This document shows positions 1 through 5,604 of a stretch of DNA of 5,604 bases, piece after piece. The notes under the pieces were generated by a model, which worked only from the letters and a program-made list of their open reading frames with translations, was not told the origin of the DNA and made no database searches. How positions within the stretch are numbered: position 1 is the first letter of the stretch; every line of letters starts with the position of its first letter. The stretch is from an uncultured Acidimicrobiales bacterium. Its GTDB lineage: Bacteria > Actinomycetota > Acidimicrobiia > Acidimicrobiales > Aldehydirespiratoraceae. The position numbers and the translations under genes were made by a program. The stretch spans positions 1 to 5,604 of the forward strand of contig CALKOE010000045.1 of NCBI GenBank assembly GCA_938091985.1, in the 5' to 3' direction.

Positions 1-80
1 CCCGCGCCCATATCGGCAATGGTGTCACGCATGGCGTCAGATGCGCCATGACGCAGATCACATTCATATCGATTGTTCAT
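1..80 (-). CDS. possible 5' end of a further minus-strand gene (partial, uncertain)
   Basis: Reading the minus strand downstream of the sulfatase stop, the same frame stays open to the window edge. It has an ATG at 80-78 (MNNRYECDLRHG...) and another at 32-30 (MRDTIADMGA). The stretch after the second ATG has protein-like composition, so a co-directional gene could start here. Neither ATG has a convincing Shine-Dalgarno sequence. A competing reading exists on the plus strand: frame 1 is open from the window edge (PAPISAMVSRMASDAP) to a TGA at 49-51, which could be the tail of a convergent gene. Fewer than 30 codons are visible, so the two cannot be separated and no function can be given. Confidence 0.22.
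   Translation of the reverse strand, partial: MNNRYECDLRHGASDAMRDTIADMGA
30..54. repeat. nested inverted repeats beyond the sulfatase gene
   Basis: Two perfect, mutually exclusive stems overlap here. One is CATGGCG (30-36) pairing with CGCCATG (44-50) around a 7-base loop. The other is GCGTCA (34-39) pairing with TGACGC (49-54) around a 9-base loop. They lie 54-78 bp past the sulfatase stop codon. They could form a transcript-end hairpin or a dyad operator, but no T-tract follows on either strand, so a classical intrinsic terminator is not supported. Part of the symmetry may simply be coding sequence. Confidence 0.4.
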
Positions 81-88
81 ATCGATTG
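63..88. repeat. perfect 13-bp tandem duplication
   Basis: The 13-mer TTCATATCGATTG occurs twice back to back (63-75 and 76-88) with no mismatch, and two further bases (TT) begin a third copy. It lies between the sulfatase stop (108) and the inverted repeats at 30-54. Each unit contains the self-complementary ATCGAT and is clearly AT-richer than the surrounding DNA. Read on the minus strand, each copy carries an ATG, including the candidate start at 80-78. It could be a recent slippage event, paired protein-binding sites, or an AT-rich promoter element for a downstream minus-strand gene. The sequence does not decide between these. Confidence 0.75.
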
Positions 89-107
89 TTGTGCGAGTTC
101 CATCAGT

Positions 108-2342
108 TCATTCGCGAGCGAGTTGCACCCGGCCCGCCGCCTCGTGGTCCAGGTCCTGATTCTGAACCATGTCCACTTTGACTCTGCGCAACGTGCCGGT
201 GAAAACGTTGGGCGCGTCATACCTTCCGACCGGGCTCGAACGGTCAAGACCGATGTCGAGCCCGGAGAACGAAATCATCGTGAAGAACGTGTCGGTGGTG
301 GTCATGGAGCCGACATCGACCCCGTCGATCTCGAGGGTGCCGGTGCCGACCCCCTCGGCTCGGTCCATACGGAAGGCGAGATCGTGGCGGCCCGGCACGA
401 CGGCCCGGTCGGAACGCACGACCTGATGCGAGCCACCGATGTTGAGGTCGTGCACGAGGTACCCGCCGTCCAGGTAGAGCGAATAGCCACTGGTGGCATC
501 TCCATGGGCGACGAGCACGCCGTCGGCCCCTGTCTCGGGAATCTCCACCTCGGCCACGATGCGATAGCTGCGGCTCCGAAGATCTGGCGCCACATCGGTC
601 GGAAGGTGCCCCATCCCCGACCAGAACTCGTAGTGGAGTCGGTCGCCGTGGACCCGAGCGGCGTTCTCGGCGAAACGCTCACCAAACCGATCGTCGAGCG
701 GGAGCACCTGATTCGCCTCCGCTTCGGCCCACCACCGCTCGATCATGTCCGCCAGCCGCTGGGGCTCGGCCGCGGCAAGGTCGTGGATCTCGTTGAAATC
801 GTTGCGGAGGTCGTAGAGCTCCCAGACGTCGTCGTCGATCGGTGTGCCGGGAGCGTGGTAGGCAACCGCCTTCCACCCGTCGATCCAGATGCCGCGATGG
901 CTGAACATCTCGAAGTACTGCACCTGCTTGCCGGTGGCCGCATCACCGTCGTTGACCGCTGCCAGGAAGCTCGTCCCCTCGATCGGTTGCTGGGCCACGC
1001 CGTTCACCTCCGCCGGCGGCTCGATCTCAAGCAGCTCCAACAGGGTGGGAACGACGTCGCTGACATGGGCGAACTGGTGGCGAAGCGCGCCGGCATCGGA
1101 GATCCCGGCCGGCCAAGACACGACGAGCGGGTCACGCACGCCACCGCCGTGGGTGTTCTGCTTGTAACGCTTCAGCGGGGTGTTGGCGACCATCGCCCAG
1201 CCCCAGGGGAAGTTCGAATGGGTGTCGGGTCCGCCGATGTCGTCGAGCCGGGCGAGCTTCGCCTCGGTCGACTCGTGGATCAGGTTGTAGGGGCCCATCG
1301 CGTTGACGAAACCCTTGGGCCCACCTTCCTGCGATGCGCCGTTGTCGCTCAGCACCATCACGAGTGTGTTCTCGAGTCGGCCGCTGCGGTCCAGGAAGTC
1401 GATCACCCGGGCGAGCTGCTGATCGGTGTGATCCAGCATTGCCGCATAGGCAGCTTGCAGACGCTGCGCCACTCGCTGTTCCGCAGCGGGAAGCTCGTCC
1501 CACGCCTTCACGCCAGGGTTTCGCGGCGGAAGCACCGTGCCCGCAGGCACGATCCCCATGTCGAGCATGCGGGCGAGGCGCCGCTCTCGGGCGACGTCCC
1601 AGCCGTCGGCGAACTGCTCGTCGTAGTGGTCGATGAGTTCCTTCGGCACCTGGTGCGGCGCATGGCAGGCGCCCGGCGCGAAGTAGCTGAACCACGGAGC
1701 ATCGGGGGCGCCTGCCTCGTGCTCGGCGATCATGCGTATTGCTTCGTCGGCAAGATCAGCGGTGAGGTGGTAGCCGTCTTCGTAGGTGCCCGGCGGCGCC
1801 ACGTGGGTGTTGTCGCGCACCAGCTCAGGGGCGTATTGATCCGTCTCGGCATCGAGGAACCCGTAGAACCGGTCGAAGCCGCGAGCGAGCGGCCAGCCAT
1901 CGGTCGGGCCGGTCGGGCCGGTCTCGTAGAGCGGAGTGACGTGCCACTTGCCCGTCATGTAGGTGCGATAGCCGTGGGCCCGGAGCATCTCGGCAATCGT
2001 TCCGGCGCTCTTCGCGATCTTGCCTCGATACCCAGGGAACCCGCTGTCGAAGTTGGCCAGGCATCCGACGCCGACGCTGTGGTGATTACGGCCGGTCAGC
2101 AACGCCGCTCGCGTGGTCGAACACATCGCCGTGGTGTGGAACCCGGTGAAGCGCAGACCGCGGTCGGCGAGACGGTCGATCGTCGGCGTCGCCGCATCAC
2201 CGCCGTAGCAACCGAAGTCGGAGAAGCCCACGTCGTCGAACAGCACCATGAGAATGTTCGGCGCGCCATCTCGCGGCTGCGGCGGATCGGGCCAGTGCGG
2301 GGTGGATTCAGCGATGGTGCGGCCAACGACAGCATTCAGCAT
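108..2342 (-). CDS. arylsulfatase (type I, formylglycine-dependent) with C-terminal beta-sandwich-like domain
   Basis: This 744-residue sulfatase would hydrolyse sulfate esters to alcohol plus sulfate. The core (about 27-545) shows the metal-binding pair D36-D37 in LMVLFDDVGF, the signature C74-S-T-T-R78 followed by AALLTGRNHHSVG, K132 and H134 in GKWHV, H227 and H230 in ACHAPH, D333-N334 in SDNGASQEGG, and K391, K394 and H398 near KRYKQNTHGGG. C74 should be oxidised to formylglycine, but the third signature position is Thr where the classical motif has Pro. Residues about 590-725 look like a beta-rich jelly-roll tail (repeated G-x-L-x-x-D-G patterns), as in long actinobacterial AtsA-type enzymes. 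The start at 2342 was chosen because family similarity begins almost at once (VVGRTIAES...WP). The open frame reaches 2480, but that part is not family-like and overlaps the divergent gene. No signal peptide is seen, so the enzyme is probably cytoplasmic. The substrate is unknown. Confidence is high for the family and moderate for the start. Confidence 0.95.
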   Translation of the reverse strand: MLNAVVGRTIAESTPHWPDPPQPRDGAPNILMVLFDDVGFSDFGCYGGDAATPTIDRLADRGLRFTGFHTTAMCSTTRAALLTGRNHHSVGVGCLANFDSGFPGYRGKIAKSAGTIAEMLRAHGYRTYMTGKWHVTPLYETGPTGPTDGWPLARGFDRFYGFLDAETDQYAPELVRDNTHVAPPGTYEDGYHLTADLADEAIRMIAEHEAGAPDAPWFSYFAPGACHAPHQVPKELIDHYDEQFADGWDVARERRLARMLDMGIVPAGTVLPPRNPGVKAWDELPAAEQRVAQRLQAAYAAMLDHTDQQLARVIDFLDRSGRLENTLVMVLSDNGASQEGGPKGFVNAMGPYNLIHESTEAKLARLDDIGGPDTHSNFPWGWAMVANTPLKRYKQNTHGGGVRDPLVVSWPAGISDAGALRHQFAHVSDVVPTLLELLEIEPPAEVNGVAQQPIEGTSFLAAVNDGDAATGKQVQYFEMFSHRGIWIDGWKAVAYHAPGTPIDDDVWELYDLRNDFNEIHDLAAAEPQRLADMIERWWAEAEANQVLPLDDRFGERFAENAARVHGDRLHYEFWSGMGHLPTDVAPDLRSRSYRIVAEVEIPETGADGVLVAHGDATSGYSLYLDGGYLVHDLNIGGSHQVVRSDRAVVPGRHDLAFRMDRAEGVGTGTLEIDGVDVGSMTTTDTFFTMISFSGLDIGLDRSSPVGRYDAPNVFTGTLRRVKVDMVQNQDLDHEAAGRVQLARE

Positions 2343-2370
2343 CCACCGAGCATGGCCGATGGGAAGCGGT
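2343..2370. promoter_or_regulatory. 28-bp divergent gap between sulfatase and the plus-strand gene cluster
   Basis: With the chosen starts, the two divergent ATG codons are separated by only 28 bp. A purine-rich GGGAAG (2361-2366) lies four bases before the plus-strand ATG at 2371 and is a plausible ribosome-binding site. The minus-strand ATG has only GGTGG directly abutting it, too close for a normal Shine-Dalgarno. I found no convincing -10/-35 pair in the gap. Any promoter for either gene would have to lie inside the 5' coding part of the other. Confidence 0.4.
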
Positions 2371-3042
2371 ATGGCCCTGTTGAAACACGCGACCCTCACC
2401 GCGGTGGTCGTCTTCCTCATTCCGGTCGTGCTGGTGATCGCACCCCAACCGGCCGGCGCGTGCTCACTCTTTCTCCGCACAATCGACCTCGACCAACCTC
2501 ACCAGCAACCGCACCTCGATTCGTTCGTCGACTCCACGGACCGCTTCCTCCGGGTGGAGACGGTCGCGGTCACGCCACAGGCCAGAGACTTTCATCGGGG
2601 CGGCGTGGTCGTCGGAACCCACCAGTGGCAGGTTCTCGGCGAGGCCAAGCCGTTCACCCTCGTCATCGACGACGGTCGCGACATGAGGAGCGAGAACAAC
2701 GGCTGCTGGAACGGCGCCGATGTTCCTGCAGTCGGATCGTCCTTCGTCATCGGTGTCAACGAACATGAGAACGGCCGCGACGTCGCCGTGACGATTCATG
2801 GCGACGACACCGAGTTGTCGGCTCGGTTGGGAGAACCGACGGCCATCCCGGCCGACGATGCCGAGATCAGCCGTCTGATCGAGGAGGTCCAAGACAGCCG
2901 ACCCATGGCTGCCCGAATCTCGGTGCTCATTCCGCTCGGACTCTGGACGCCCGTCGTGCTCATCGCCGGCCTGGTCCTCGGCATGAGCGCCCACAGGAAA
3001 CGAACGAAACCACAAAGCGTCGGCGGCCTCGCTGCGCCATGA
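2371..3042 (+). CDS. exported protein of unknown function with C-terminal membrane anchor
   Basis: This 223-residue protein matches no family I can name. It has a clear export signal: a basic start (MALLKH), a hydrophobic run at about 8-24, and a PQPAGA|CS cleavage-like site, so the mature chain would begin at or next to C31. The -3 to -1 residues (AGA) suit signal peptidase I better than a standard lipobox, though a lipoprotein is not excluded. The middle (about 35-155) looks beta-rich and holds the only other Cys, C112, in NNGCWNG, so a C31-C112 disulfide is possible. A hydrophobic segment (about 184-205, ISVLIPLGLWTPVVLIAGLVLG) followed by HRKRTK predicts a C-terminal membrane anchor with a cytoplasmic tail. 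The N-terminal Cys plus a later Cys before a beta strand loosely recalls TIMP/NTR-like OB-fold proteins, which is only a weak guess. The start at 2371 rests on the signal peptide and the GGGAAG ribosome-binding site. The frame is open from 2248, but that part runs antisense through the sulfatase gene. Confidence 0.8.
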   Translation: MALLKHATLTAVVVFLIPVVLVIAPQPAGACSLFLRTIDLDQPHQQPHLDSFVDSTDRFLRVETVAVTPQARDFHRGGVVVGTHQWQVLGEAKPFTLVIDDGRDMRSENNGCWNGADVPAVGSSFVIGVNEHENGRDVAVTIHGDDTELSARLGEPTAIPADDAEISRLIEEVQDSRPMAARISVLIPLGLWTPVVLIAGLVLGMSAHRKRTKPQSVGGLAAP

Positions 3043-3049
3043 TCGGCAG

Positions 3050-3607
3050 GTGGCCGAGCCGATCCCAGACTTCCCGACGCGAGAAGGCCGGACGATCCGC
3101 CTGCGCCCCTGGACACATGCCGATGCCGACACCGTGATCGCTGCTGGGCGGGACGACTTCATCACCCTGATCACGACCGTGCCGGCCCAGGCCGATGCGG
3201 CCACTGCCCGAGAATTCATCGATCGCCAGATCGGGCGCCCAGAGACCGACCTCGGCCATGCGCGGGTGATCGCTGACAAAGCAACCGACGAGGCGATCGG
3301 CCACTTCTATGTGTCGCTCGTCCATGCCCGCCTCGGGCGAGCGACCATGGGCTACTGGATTCTTCCCGACCGTCGCGTTCGCGGTGCCGCATCGGAGGCA
3401 CTCGGTCTCGCGAGCGACTGGGCGCTCGACGACATCGGTTTGGCCCGCGTCACGCTCTACATCGAACCGTCGAACGAGGCTTCACGACGCACCGCCGCCC
3501 GAGTCGGTTTCCGCGAGGAGGCGCTCCTGCGCGATTGGGAGACCTACGACGACGGAGCGACACACGACATGCTCAGCCTCGTTCGCCTGCGAGACTCACC
3601 CTCGTGA
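3050..3607 (+). CDS. GNAT family N-acetyltransferase (RimJ/RimL type)
   Basis: This 185-residue protein has the normal length of a single-domain GNAT enzyme, which moves an acetyl group from acetyl-CoA to an amine. It opens with TIRLRPWTHADAD (15-27), the usual first strand and helix of the Acetyltransf_3 group. The acetyl-CoA-binding motif A follows at 101-124: GYWILPDRRVRGAASEAL, with R111-G112-x-A114 as the pyrophosphate loop. Next comes the LARVTLYIEPSNEAS strand and loop (131-145), with N142 in the typical position, and then RTAARVGFREEALLRDW (147-163), a hallmark of RimJ/RimL-like proteins. Relatives acetylate ribosomal-protein N-termini, antibiotics or polyamines; the substrate here cannot be told. 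The start is GTG at 3050, 7 bp after the previous stop. An ATG at 3039 is out of frame. No strong Shine-Dalgarno is visible, so translation may depend on coupling to the upstream gene. The stop overlaps the next gene by four bases. Confidence 0.93.
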   Translation: MAEPIPDFPTREGRTIRLRPWTHADADTVIAAGRDDFITLITTVPAQADAATAREFIDRQIGRPETDLGHARVIADKATDEAIGHFYVSLVHARLGRATMGYWILPDRRVRGAASEALGLASDWALDDIGLARVTLYIEPSNEASRRTAARVGFREEALLRDWETYDDGATHDMLSLVRLRDSPS

Positions 3608-4584
3608 ACACGCCGACCGAAACCTGCGACGAGTGCGGCTTCGACGCCGACGAGTGGAACGACCAGGACACCGAGCGGACCGTCGCTTCGGCCTCGGCGT
3701 TGATCGCTCTCTGGACCGATTCGATGCCGGAGTCTGCCCGCAACGTCCGGCCCTCAGCCGAGCGGTGGAGCGTGAACGAATACGTCGACCATCTCCGCGA
3801 GGTCTTCTTCGGGATGCGGATGTTGATCGAACTCGCGTTGGAGGAACCGGGGCGCGATCTCGGGCCGATGCCGAAGCCGGGCGGGCCCGGGCCGCACCGA
3901 ACGCTCGACTCCCAGGCGACGGCCTCGGGCTTCGAGACCGTGGCGAGCGCGCTCGCCACGTCGATCCGGAGCCTCGAGGCCGATCAGTGGAGCTATTCCG
4001 TTGCGTTCGATGGTCTGGCGCACTCCACCACATGGGCATCACGCCATTCTGTCCACGATCTCCAACACCACTTGGCCGACATTGCCGACATTCGGGTGTC
4101 GATCGGTGACGCAACTCCCGCCGACGAGGGGACCGTCGCCCAGATCAATTCCTCCGACGGCGGCGTACCGAAGCGCCCCGTCGACCACGCAATCGTCGAT
4201 CGACGCGGCGTGGTCGGCGACAGCCAGAACGCTCGGCAACATCACGGCCGACCCTGGCAGGCGTTGTGTCTCTGGTCGGCGGAAGTGATTGCTGATCTCC
4301 AAGCCGAAGGCCACCCAATCGGCCACGGTTCGGCCGGCGAGAACCTGACCCTCCAAGGCCTCGAATGGTCGCGGCTGCGAGCGGGCACAGTGCTCGAGAT
4401 CGGTTCCGTGCGTTGTCAGCTCAGCGCGGCGGCCATCCCCTGCGCCAAGAACGCCCAGTGGTTCAGCGATCGCGATTTCAACCGCATCCACCACACTCGC
4501 CACCCGGAACGAACCCGTTGGCACGCCTCGGTTCTCTCCCCTGGCGAGATCCGGCGCGGCGACGCGGCACGGGTCGTTCGCTAG
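3604..4584 (+). CDS. DinB-like / MOSC domain fusion protein
   Basis: This is a 326-residue two-domain protein. Residues about 20-168 resemble the DinB/mycothiol-dependent isomerase four-helix fold: VDHLREVFFGMRM with H63 in the second helix, and RHSVHDLQHHLADI with H148, H151 and H155/H156 as likely metal ligands. Before it is a small C8-x-x-C11-GFD knuckle. Residues about 174-325 form a MOSC domain: GGVPKRPV (186-193), GVVGD (202-206), HHGRPWQALCLW (213-224), GSAGENLTLQGLEW (242-255), the conserved Cys C280 in AAIPCAKN, and a closing GEIRRGD (314-320). MOSC domains belong to molybdenum-cofactor sulfurase-type proteins and to YiiM/mARC-type hydroxylamine-reducing systems. DinB-fold enzymes often use low-molecular-weight thiols such as mycothiol. 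Joining the two suggests a thiol- or sulfur-linked redox or detoxification role, which is inference. The GTG start at 3604 overlaps the GNAT stop as GTGA, implying translational coupling. An in-frame ATG at 3535 lies inside the GNAT gene and precedes an R-rich shadow sequence, so I rejected it. Confidence 0.92.
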   Translation: MNTPTETCDECGFDADEWNDQDTERTVASASALIALWTDSMPESARNVRPSAERWSVNEYVDHLREVFFGMRMLIELALEEPGRDLGPMPKPGGPGPHRTLDSQATASGFETVASALATSIRSLEADQWSYSVAFDGLAHSTTWASRHSVHDLQHHLADIADIRVSIGDATPADEGTVAQINSSDGGVPKRPVDHAIVDRRGVVGDSQNARQHHGRPWQALCLWSAEVIADLQAEGHPIGHGSAGENLTLQGLEWSRLRAGTVLEIGSVRCQLSAAAIPCAKNAQWFSDRDFNRIHHTRHPERTRWHASVLSPGEIRRGDAARVVR

Positions 4585-4651
4585 CCGCAGGCTGTCTGCC
4601 GGGACCAAAGCCTCTTGGACCGTGGGCGCCACACTCCGTAGCGACAGCCCT
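4585..4651 (+). other. intergenic spacer before the RCC1-repeat gene
   Basis: This 67-bp gap holds two weak stems: GCAG (4587-4590) with CTGC (4596-4599), directly after the DinB-MOSC stop, and CCAA (4605-4608) with TTGG (4615-4618). Both are short and lack a T-tract, so neither is a firm terminator. TTGGAC (4615-4620) and TAGCGA (4639-4644), 18 bp apart, could be a weak promoter that would start transcription close to the ATG at 4652. That would agree with the absence of a Shine-Dalgarno there and suggest a leaderless mRNA. The match to consensus is poor and this is speculative. Confidence 0.3.
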
Positions 4652-5604
4652 ATGCGACACAGGCAACCTCGGATTTCAACGACCCTCCTGCTGGTGGCGG
4701 CGCTCGTCGGAACGGTGCTCATTGGTCGCAGCGATGCGGTGGCTGCAAGCCCGAGCGGCGATGCCGGCACGCTCGCCGGCGGCAACAACTTCACCTGTGC
4801 GATCACAAGTGCGAACACGGTCAAGTGCTGGGGATCCAACACCCACGGTCAACTCGGCGATGGCACGACCACCCCGAGCTTCACGGCCCTAACCGTTCCC
4901 GGTTTGACCGACGTCGTAGAGATCAGCGGCGGGTGGCAGCACATGTGTGCGCTCACCGGCAGTGGCGGTGTGAAGTGCTGGGGTCTCAACGCCGCAGGCC
5001 AGGTCGGCAACGGCACCATCGTTTCGCCGCAGCCGACACCGGTCGACGTGGTGGGCTTGTCGTCAGGAGTGCAAGCCATCTCTACCGGGGCCTTCCACGG
5101 ATGTGCCCTTCTCGACAGCGGCGGAGTGCAGTGTTGGGGCGACAACCCGAGTGGAGCGCTGGGCAACGGCACCACGGTCGACAGCCCGACGCCTGTCGAT
5201 GTCACCGGTCTTGCGTCCGGCGTCGCCGCCATCGGTGCCGGCGATGCCATCTCCTGTGCCGTTCTCGACACCACGGCATTGAAGTGCTGGGGCGACAACC
5301 AGAACGGCGGGATCGGCGACGGCACGACCACCAACCGGCTCACCCCCACCGACGTGGTCGGGCTCGGGTCCGGCGTGGCCTCGGTGTCGGCCGAGTCGAC
5401 CTACCCGTTGGGTTCACGCACGTGTGCGGTCACCACCACTGGGGCAGCCAAGTGCTGGGGCGTCAACAACCAAGGCCAACTCGGCGACGGCACCACGACC
5501 CACAGAACAACCCCGGTCGATGTTGTCGGGCTCGGCTCTGGAGTCGCAGCGCTCACCACGGGCAGCTCGCAAACCTGCGCTCGCCTCCCGAGTGGAGCGG
5601 CGAA
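4652..5604 (+). CDS. exported RCC1-repeat (beta-propeller) protein, 3' end outside window
   Basis: The frame is open from ATG 4652 to the window edge, giving 317 complete codons with no stop. The N-terminus is a signal peptide: MRHRQPR, a hydrophobic stretch at about 10-24 (STTLLLVAALVGTVLI), and a likely cleavage after DAVAA (32). The rest is built of RCC1-type repeats of about 50-56 residues with the pattern C-A-[LIV]-x6-[KQ]-C-W-G-x-N-x2-G-x-[LIV]-G-[DN]-G-T, then TPVDVVGL-x-SGV. CWG occurs at residues 59, 109, 161, 212 and 268. Such repeats form beta-propeller blades that act as binding scaffolds. In eukaryotes RCC1 is a Ran exchange factor, but that role should not be carried over to an exported bacterial protein. 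Each repeat has two Cys exactly ten positions apart, which would suit intrablade disulfides outside the cell. About six blades are begun here, so the propeller may close soon after the window or further domains may follow. The start codon has no Shine-Dalgarno; an in-frame GTG at 4622 is an alternative that would lengthen the signal peptide's N-region. Confidence 0.92.
   Translation, partial: MRHRQPRISTTLLLVAALVGTVLIGRSDAVAASPSGDAGTLAGGNNFTCAITSANTVKCWGSNTHGQLGDGTTTPSFTALTVPGLTDVVEISGGWQHMCALTGSGGVKCWGLNAAGQVGNGTIVSPQPTPVDVVGLSSGVQAISTGAFHGCALLDSGGVQCWGDNPSGALGNGTTVDSPTPVDVTGLASGVAAIGAGDAISCAVLDTTALKCWGDNQNGGIGDGTTTNRLTPTDVVGLGSGVASVSAESTYPLGSRTCAVTTTGAAKCWGVNNQGQLGDGTTTHRTTPVDVVGLGSGVAALTTGSSQTCARLPSGAA
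4772..5604 (+). repeat. RCC1 repeat array within the exported protein gene
   Basis: Five full units and the beginning of a sixth follow one another at about 150-168 bp periods. They are recognised by codons for CWGxN and G[DN]GT followed by TPVDVVGL. The first Cys of each unit falls at residues 49, 99, 151, 202, 258 and 309. The units differ at many third-codon positions, so the array is an old, selected protein repeat rather than a fresh DNA duplication. The fourth-to-fifth step is longest because of an insertion near residues 248-256 (ESTYPLGSR). Confidence 0.85.

Noticed and set aside
2343..2480. N-terminal extension of the sulfatase by up to 46 residues
   Set aside because: Family similarity begins just after the ATG at 2342. 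The extra part has no signal peptide or motif and would overlap the signal-peptide coding region of the divergent gene.
48..2768. 906-codon open frame on the plus strand
   Set aside because: It runs antisense to the sulfatase, whose catalytic motifs are unmistakable, and then out of frame through the exported-protein gene. Its translation is R/V/G-rich with no domain, a common artefact of high-GC codon bias.
2464..3279. 271-codon minus-strand frame
   Set aside because: It lies antisense to the exported-protein and acetyltransferase genes and shows no recognisable domain; the plus-strand readings have a signal peptide and GNAT motifs.
3535..3603. Upstream ATG extension of the DinB-MOSC gene
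   Set aside because: It lies wholly within the GNAT gene in another frame and encodes an Arg-rich stretch. The GTG at 3604 gives a standard four-base overlap and starts right before the CDECGFD motif.
4039..4842. 267-codon minus-strand frame
   Set aside because: It is antisense to the MOSC domain and the start of the RCC1 gene, with no recognisable motifs.
4849..5349. 166-codon minus-strand frame with internal repetition
   Set aside because: Its repeats merely mirror the RCC1 repeats of the plus-strand gene in an antisense frame.
4796..5604. CRISPR-like or satellite periodicity
   Set aside because: The periodicity of about 150-168 bp comes from protein repeats with diverged codons. There are no identical short repeats with unique spacers.

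Overview
This window is high-GC DNA that looks like an actinobacterial chromosome. GTG starts, four-base start/stop overlaps, a mycobacterial-type arylsulfatase and an exported Cys-rich RCC1-repeat protein all point that way. My best guess is the Acidimicrobiia (Ilumatobacter-like), but this is inferred from protein style and I did no search. No tRNA, rRNA, insertion sequence, CRISPR array or phage gene is visible.

Layout. Positions 1-107 form a short end region with two nested inverted repeats, a perfect 13-bp tandem duplication and possibly the edge of another gene. Positions 108-2342 (minus strand) encode a large arylsulfatase with a C-terminal beta-sandwich-like extension. After a divergent gap of only 28 bp, four plus-strand genes follow: a secreted or membrane-anchored protein of unknown function (2371-3042), a RimJ/RimL-type GNAT acetyltransferase (3050-3607), a DinB-like plus MOSC fusion protein (3604-4584), and the 5' part of an exported RCC1-repeat protein (4652 to beyond the window end).

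The first three plus-strand genes are packed tightly (7-bp gap, then a GTGA overlap) and are probably co-transcribed. The RCC1 gene follows after 67 bp and may have its own promoter. No common pathway is obvious. The sulfatase suggests use of sulfate esters. The GNAT/DinB-MOSC pair suggests small-molecule or protein modification, or a detoxification-like task. The RCC1 protein and the unknown protein act outside the cytoplasm. I see no clear new defence or mobile system. The most notable points are the DinB-MOSC fusion, a sulfatase signature with Thr in place of the usual Pro, and a strictly spaced Cys pair in every RCC1 repeat.
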